DNA of 7,778 bases from Flavobacterium sp. (lineage in GTDB: Bacteria; Bacteroidota; Bacteroidia; Flavobacteriales; Flavobacteriaceae). The position numbers and the translations under genes are program-made. Shown piece by piece: positions 5,685-7,778 of the stretch. The stretch's first letter is position 1. Each line of letters starts with the position of its first letter. The notes beneath the pieces were generated by a model that was not told the origin of the DNA, did no database searches, and was given only the letters and a program-made list of their open reading frames with translations. The stretch covers positions 1 to 7,778 of the forward strand of contig JANJWE010000337.1 in assembly GCA_024709705.1 (NCBI GenBank), in the 5' to 3' direction.

Positions 5685-7778
5685 ATGAACAAAATTATTT
5701 TTTTTAATCCAAGTTATTTACTCTCATTTAGTTGTTGTAGCTTTTCGAAAAACGAATTGCAAGGAGGAGTAAGTAGAAGATTTTCAGGGATTAACCGGAT
5801 TTTTATGGTAATCACCTTTTTTCTGCTTTTTATTACTTCTACTGTTTCGGCTCAAGTACTTCTTGATGAATCAGTAACTGAAACTAAATTTAAACCTAAT
5901 AGAGTAGGTACAGATGATTCACAGTTAAATGTTTCTGTACTACCATCTTCAGGTTTGTCAAGTACCAATTGCGGTAGAACATACAGCAATACAGTTTGTT
6001 GGGGATCCCCGGCACTTAGTCATTATGTTCTTCAGCTTGCCAATTGTTTTACGGCTGCTGATATTCAATCGGTATTGATAAATGGTGTCCCATACAATGC
6101 CTGGTCTGTTGGAACAGATCCTTCATGTGGAGCATATGGTCTTAAATGGGACAATTTGAATTTAGGCGGTAACACCTGTGCCACTTTTACAGTTGTTTTC
6201 AGGGATGATTATGTGCCTACTTCAACCCTTGGTTTCTCAAAAGCAGGAACCAACTGTACATCGGCTCCTGCAAATGGACCCTCTTGTCAAAGATGTAGTA
6301 ATTGTCCGGATGATTGCAGTATTCAAGGTGTTCAAACTGTTTGTCCGGGTTCTACTGGAACAGTATTTACCGGAACTGCAGGTTTAAATTACCAATACCA
6401 ATGGACAATCCAAGGAAATGGAACTATTTCAGGTTCTTCTACACAACAACAAGTTTCGGTTAATGCCGGTATATCTTGTAATACAACTTATACTCTTAAC
6501 TTAAGAATTACAACACCGGAAGGTTGTATTTCAACATGTTCTTACACGGTAAATATTTCTGATATAGAAAATCCTATTGTTCTTTCAGGTCCACAAAACA
6601 TTACCTTAGAGTGTGGAATGGCTATACCGGAGCCAGGAGAAGTAACAGCTTCAGATAACTGTGGTACTGTTTTTATTCAGTTTTTAGGTGATTTTGAATA
6701 CCCAGGCGATTGTGCTGGCGTTTATTTGTTACAAAGAACCTGGAAAATTTCAGATCGATGTGCAAACCATGTTTATCATAAACAACTTATTACAATTTTA
6801 GATACTACCCCACCTATAATTAGTGGTGTGGGTGATTCTTATACAATTCAATGTCCGGGAGAACCTGTTTTTAGTACTCCAACAGTTTCTGATACCTGTG
6901 ATGCAAATCCAACTTTAACTTTTGTTGATACTCAAAAATTAAACAATTGTGGTTTGGGTGTTTACACTAGAATTTGGACTGCTACTGACTGTTCAGGAAA
7001 TACTTCTACTGCAACTCAATCGATTACAATTGAAGATACAACAGCACCAGCTATTGTTGCTATTTCAGATTATATGTTAGAAGGCTGTAATGCAGCTTGG
7101 CCACAATTGACTACAACATGGAGCGACAACTGTTCAGCAGGCGGTTCTGTTAGTGGAGTTGCCGGAGATGTAGTAGCATCAGAAGACGGATGTACTCAAA
7201 GTCGTACCTACACATTTAGTGTAACCGACGATTGTGGTAACAGTGCAAGTGTAAGCACCGTTGTAACCAGAACATACGATGTAACAGCACCAGCTATTGT
7301 TGCTATTTCAGATTATATGTTAGAAGGCTGTAATGCAGCTTGGCCACAATTGACTACAACATGGAGCGACAACTGTTCAGCAGGCGGTTCTGTTAGTGGA
7401 GTTGCCGGAGATGTAGTAACATCAGAAGACGGATGTACCCAAAGTCGTACTTACACTTTTAGTGTAACAGACGATTGTGGAAACAGTGCAAGTGTAAGCA
7501 CCGTTGTAACTAGAACATACGATGTAACAGCACCAGCTATTGTATCTATCTCTGATTATATGTTAGAAGGTTGTAACGCAGCTTGGCCACAATTAACTAC
7601 TACATGGAGCGACAACTGTTCAGCAGGAGGTTCTGTTAGTGGTGTTGCCGGCGATGTAGTTACCTCAGAAGACGGATGTACCCAAAGTCGTACTTACACA
7701 TTTAGTGTAACCGACGATTGTGGTAACAGTGCAAGTGTAAGCACCGTTGTAACCAGAACATACGATGTAACAGCACCA
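5685..7778 (+). CDS. Large secreted Cys-rich repeat protein, probable T9SS-type surface/adhesin protein (3' end outside window)
   Basis: An uninterrupted frame of 698 codons runs from the ATG at 5685 off the right edge; an in-frame TGA at 5655 bounds it upstream. Residues 1-38 form an unusual N-terminal extension; residues 39-56 are a hydrophobic signal core ending TVSA before Gln57, a good signal peptidase I site. Translation could alternatively start at Met41 (5805), but that leaves almost no basic n-region. The mature protein has a head with nine or more Cys (about 90-200, motifs ALSHYVLQL and GTDPSCGAYGLKWD), a linker CQRCSNCPDDC, a PKD/Ig-like segment (about 214-292), two related Cys-containing modules (293-372, 373-450; TW..(S/T)D.C.N patterns), then 81-residue repeats from 453 on. 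This matches large Bacteroidota surface proteins with HYR/Ig-like repeats (SprB-like adhesins), usually exported by T9SS through a C-terminal domain. That domain is not in view, so secretion route and adhesin role are inferred. Confidence 0.85.
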   Translation, partial: MNKIIFFNPSYLLSFSCCSFSKNELQGGVSRRFSGINRIFMVITFFLLFITSTVSAQVLLDESVTETKFKPNRVGTDDSQLNVSVLPSSGLSSTNCGRTYSNTVCWGSPALSHYVLQLANCFTAADIQSVLINGVPYNAWSVGTDPSCGAYGLKWDNLNLGGNTCATFTVVFRDDYVPTSTLGFSKAGTNCTSAPANGPSCQRCSNCPDDCSIQGVQTVCPGSTGTVFTGTAGLNYQYQWTIQGNGTISGSSTQQQVSVNAGISCNTTYTLNLRITTPEGCISTCSYTVNISDIENPIVLSGPQNITLECGMAIPEPGEVTASDNCGTVFIQFLGDFEYPGDCAGVYLLQRTWKISDRCANHVYHKQLITILDTTPPIISGVGDSYTIQCPGEPVFSTPTVSDTCDANPTLTFVDTQKLNNCGLGVYTRIWTATDCSGNTSTATQSITIEDTTAPAIVAISDYMLEGCNAAWPQLTTTWSDNCSAGGSVSGVAGDVVASEDGCTQSRTYTFSVTDDCGNSASVSTVVTRTYDVTAPAIVAISDYMLEGCNAAWPQLTTTWSDNCSAGGSVSGVAGDVVTSEDGCTQSRTYTFSVTDDCGNSASVSTVVTRTYDVTAPAIVSISDYMLEGCNAAWPQLTTTWSDNCSAGGSVSGVAGDVVTSEDGCTQSRTYTFSVTDDCGNSASVSTVVTRTYDVTAP
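5801..5855 (+). other. Signal-peptide core and predicted cleavage site of the large surface protein
   Basis: Residues 39-56 (IFMVITFFLLFITSTVSA) form a hydrophobic core preceded by Arg38 and followed by Gln57. The small residues Val54-Ser55-Ala56 fit signal peptidase I, and a mature N-terminal Gln is very common in exported flavobacterial proteins. The roughly 38 residues before the core are longer than in a standard signal peptide. Confidence 0.7.
7041..7778 (+). repeat. Tandem 243-bp coding repeats (81 residues each), three complete plus start of a fourth
   Basis: Exact-period units start at 7041, 7284 and 7527, each 243 bases; a fourth begins at 7770 and is cut by the window edge after ACAGCACCA. 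They encode residues 453-533, 534-614 and 615-695. Each unit starts TAPAIV, has four cysteines (unit positions 16, 31, 51, 65) and ends VVTRTYDV; conserved parts include DYMLEGCNAAWPQ, TTTWSDNCSAGGS, SEDGCTQSRTYTFSVTDDCG. By eye, units 1 and 2 differ at 7 bases (one amino-acid change, Ala to Thr), units 1 and 3 at 16 bases (two changes, Ala to Ser and Ala to Thr), units 2 and 3 at about 17. Nearly all differences are at silent third positions. The repeats probably form a row of Ig-like domains, possibly held by disulfides, making a stalk. Confidence 0.97.

Noticed and set aside
5761..5767. AAGGAGG, a perfect Shine-Dalgarno-like sequence, inside the start of the large gene
   Set aside because: The nearest in-frame ATG (5805) is 37 bases downstream, too far for it to act as a ribosome binding site; it encodes Gln-Gly-Gly in the N-terminal extension, and Bacteroidota rarely use such sites.
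6178..6387. 69-residue frame on the plus strand
   Set aside because: It lies in another frame inside the 5685-7778 gene, has a Cys/Val/Leu-biased shadow composition and no start context; the long frame with a signal peptide and repeats is clearly the real one.
7041..7778. Possible CRISPR array or mobile-element repeats
   Set aside because: The 243-bp units are directly adjacent without unique spacers, keep an open frame, and differ mostly at silent sites, so they are protein-coding repeats.

Overview
The window looks like chromosomal DNA from a member of the Bacteroidota, most likely a Flavobacterium-like flavobacterium. The evidence is low-GC, A/T-rich intergenic DNA, almost no Shine-Dalgarno sequences, start regions carrying the Bacteroidota -7 promoter box TAnnTTTG, short lipoproteins of flavobacterial type, a DUF1543 protein, and a Cys-rich repeat protein of the kind exported by the type IX secretion system (T9SS). 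The taxonomic call is inferred from these traits, not from a marker gene.

Left part (1-2400): the 3' two thirds of a fused isobutyryl-CoA mutase, icmF, entering from upstream and closed by a strong hairpin terminator. Residues that separate isobutyryl- from methylmalonyl-CoA mutases are visible and favour IcmF.

Middle (2400-4700): a small AT-rich lipoprotein gene overlaps, by one base (TAATG), a gene for a YdjM/DUF457-type membrane-bound putative metal-dependent hydrolase. Converging on this pair from the minus strand is a two-gene unit: a DUF1543 protein and, overlapping its 3' end by 14 bases, a 47-residue Lys-rich protein. A perfect 20-bp inverted repeat lies between the convergent genes and probably terminates transcription both ways.

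Right part (4700-7778): a divergent promoter region leads to a second small lipoprotein with its own terminator, then about 400 bases without a gene, then the 5' end of a very large open frame starting at 5685. It has no stop before the window ends (698 codons seen). It encodes a secreted Cys-rich protein: extended signal peptide, N-terminal head, PKD/Ig-like segment, two related 78-80-residue modules, then tandem 81-residue repeats encoded by 243-bp DNA repeats that continue past the end. It is most likely a cell-surface or adhesin-like T9SS substrate, but the C-terminal sorting domain that would prove this lies outside the window.

Functionally these are separate units: a CoA-mutase metabolic gene, some housekeeping or unknown genes, and a surface-protein gene. 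I see no convincing sign of a defence system, CRISPR array, phage or insertion sequence. The most distinctive parts are the repeat array with its mosaic pattern of silent differences, the overlapping 47-residue gene, and the nested palindrome between the convergent genes.
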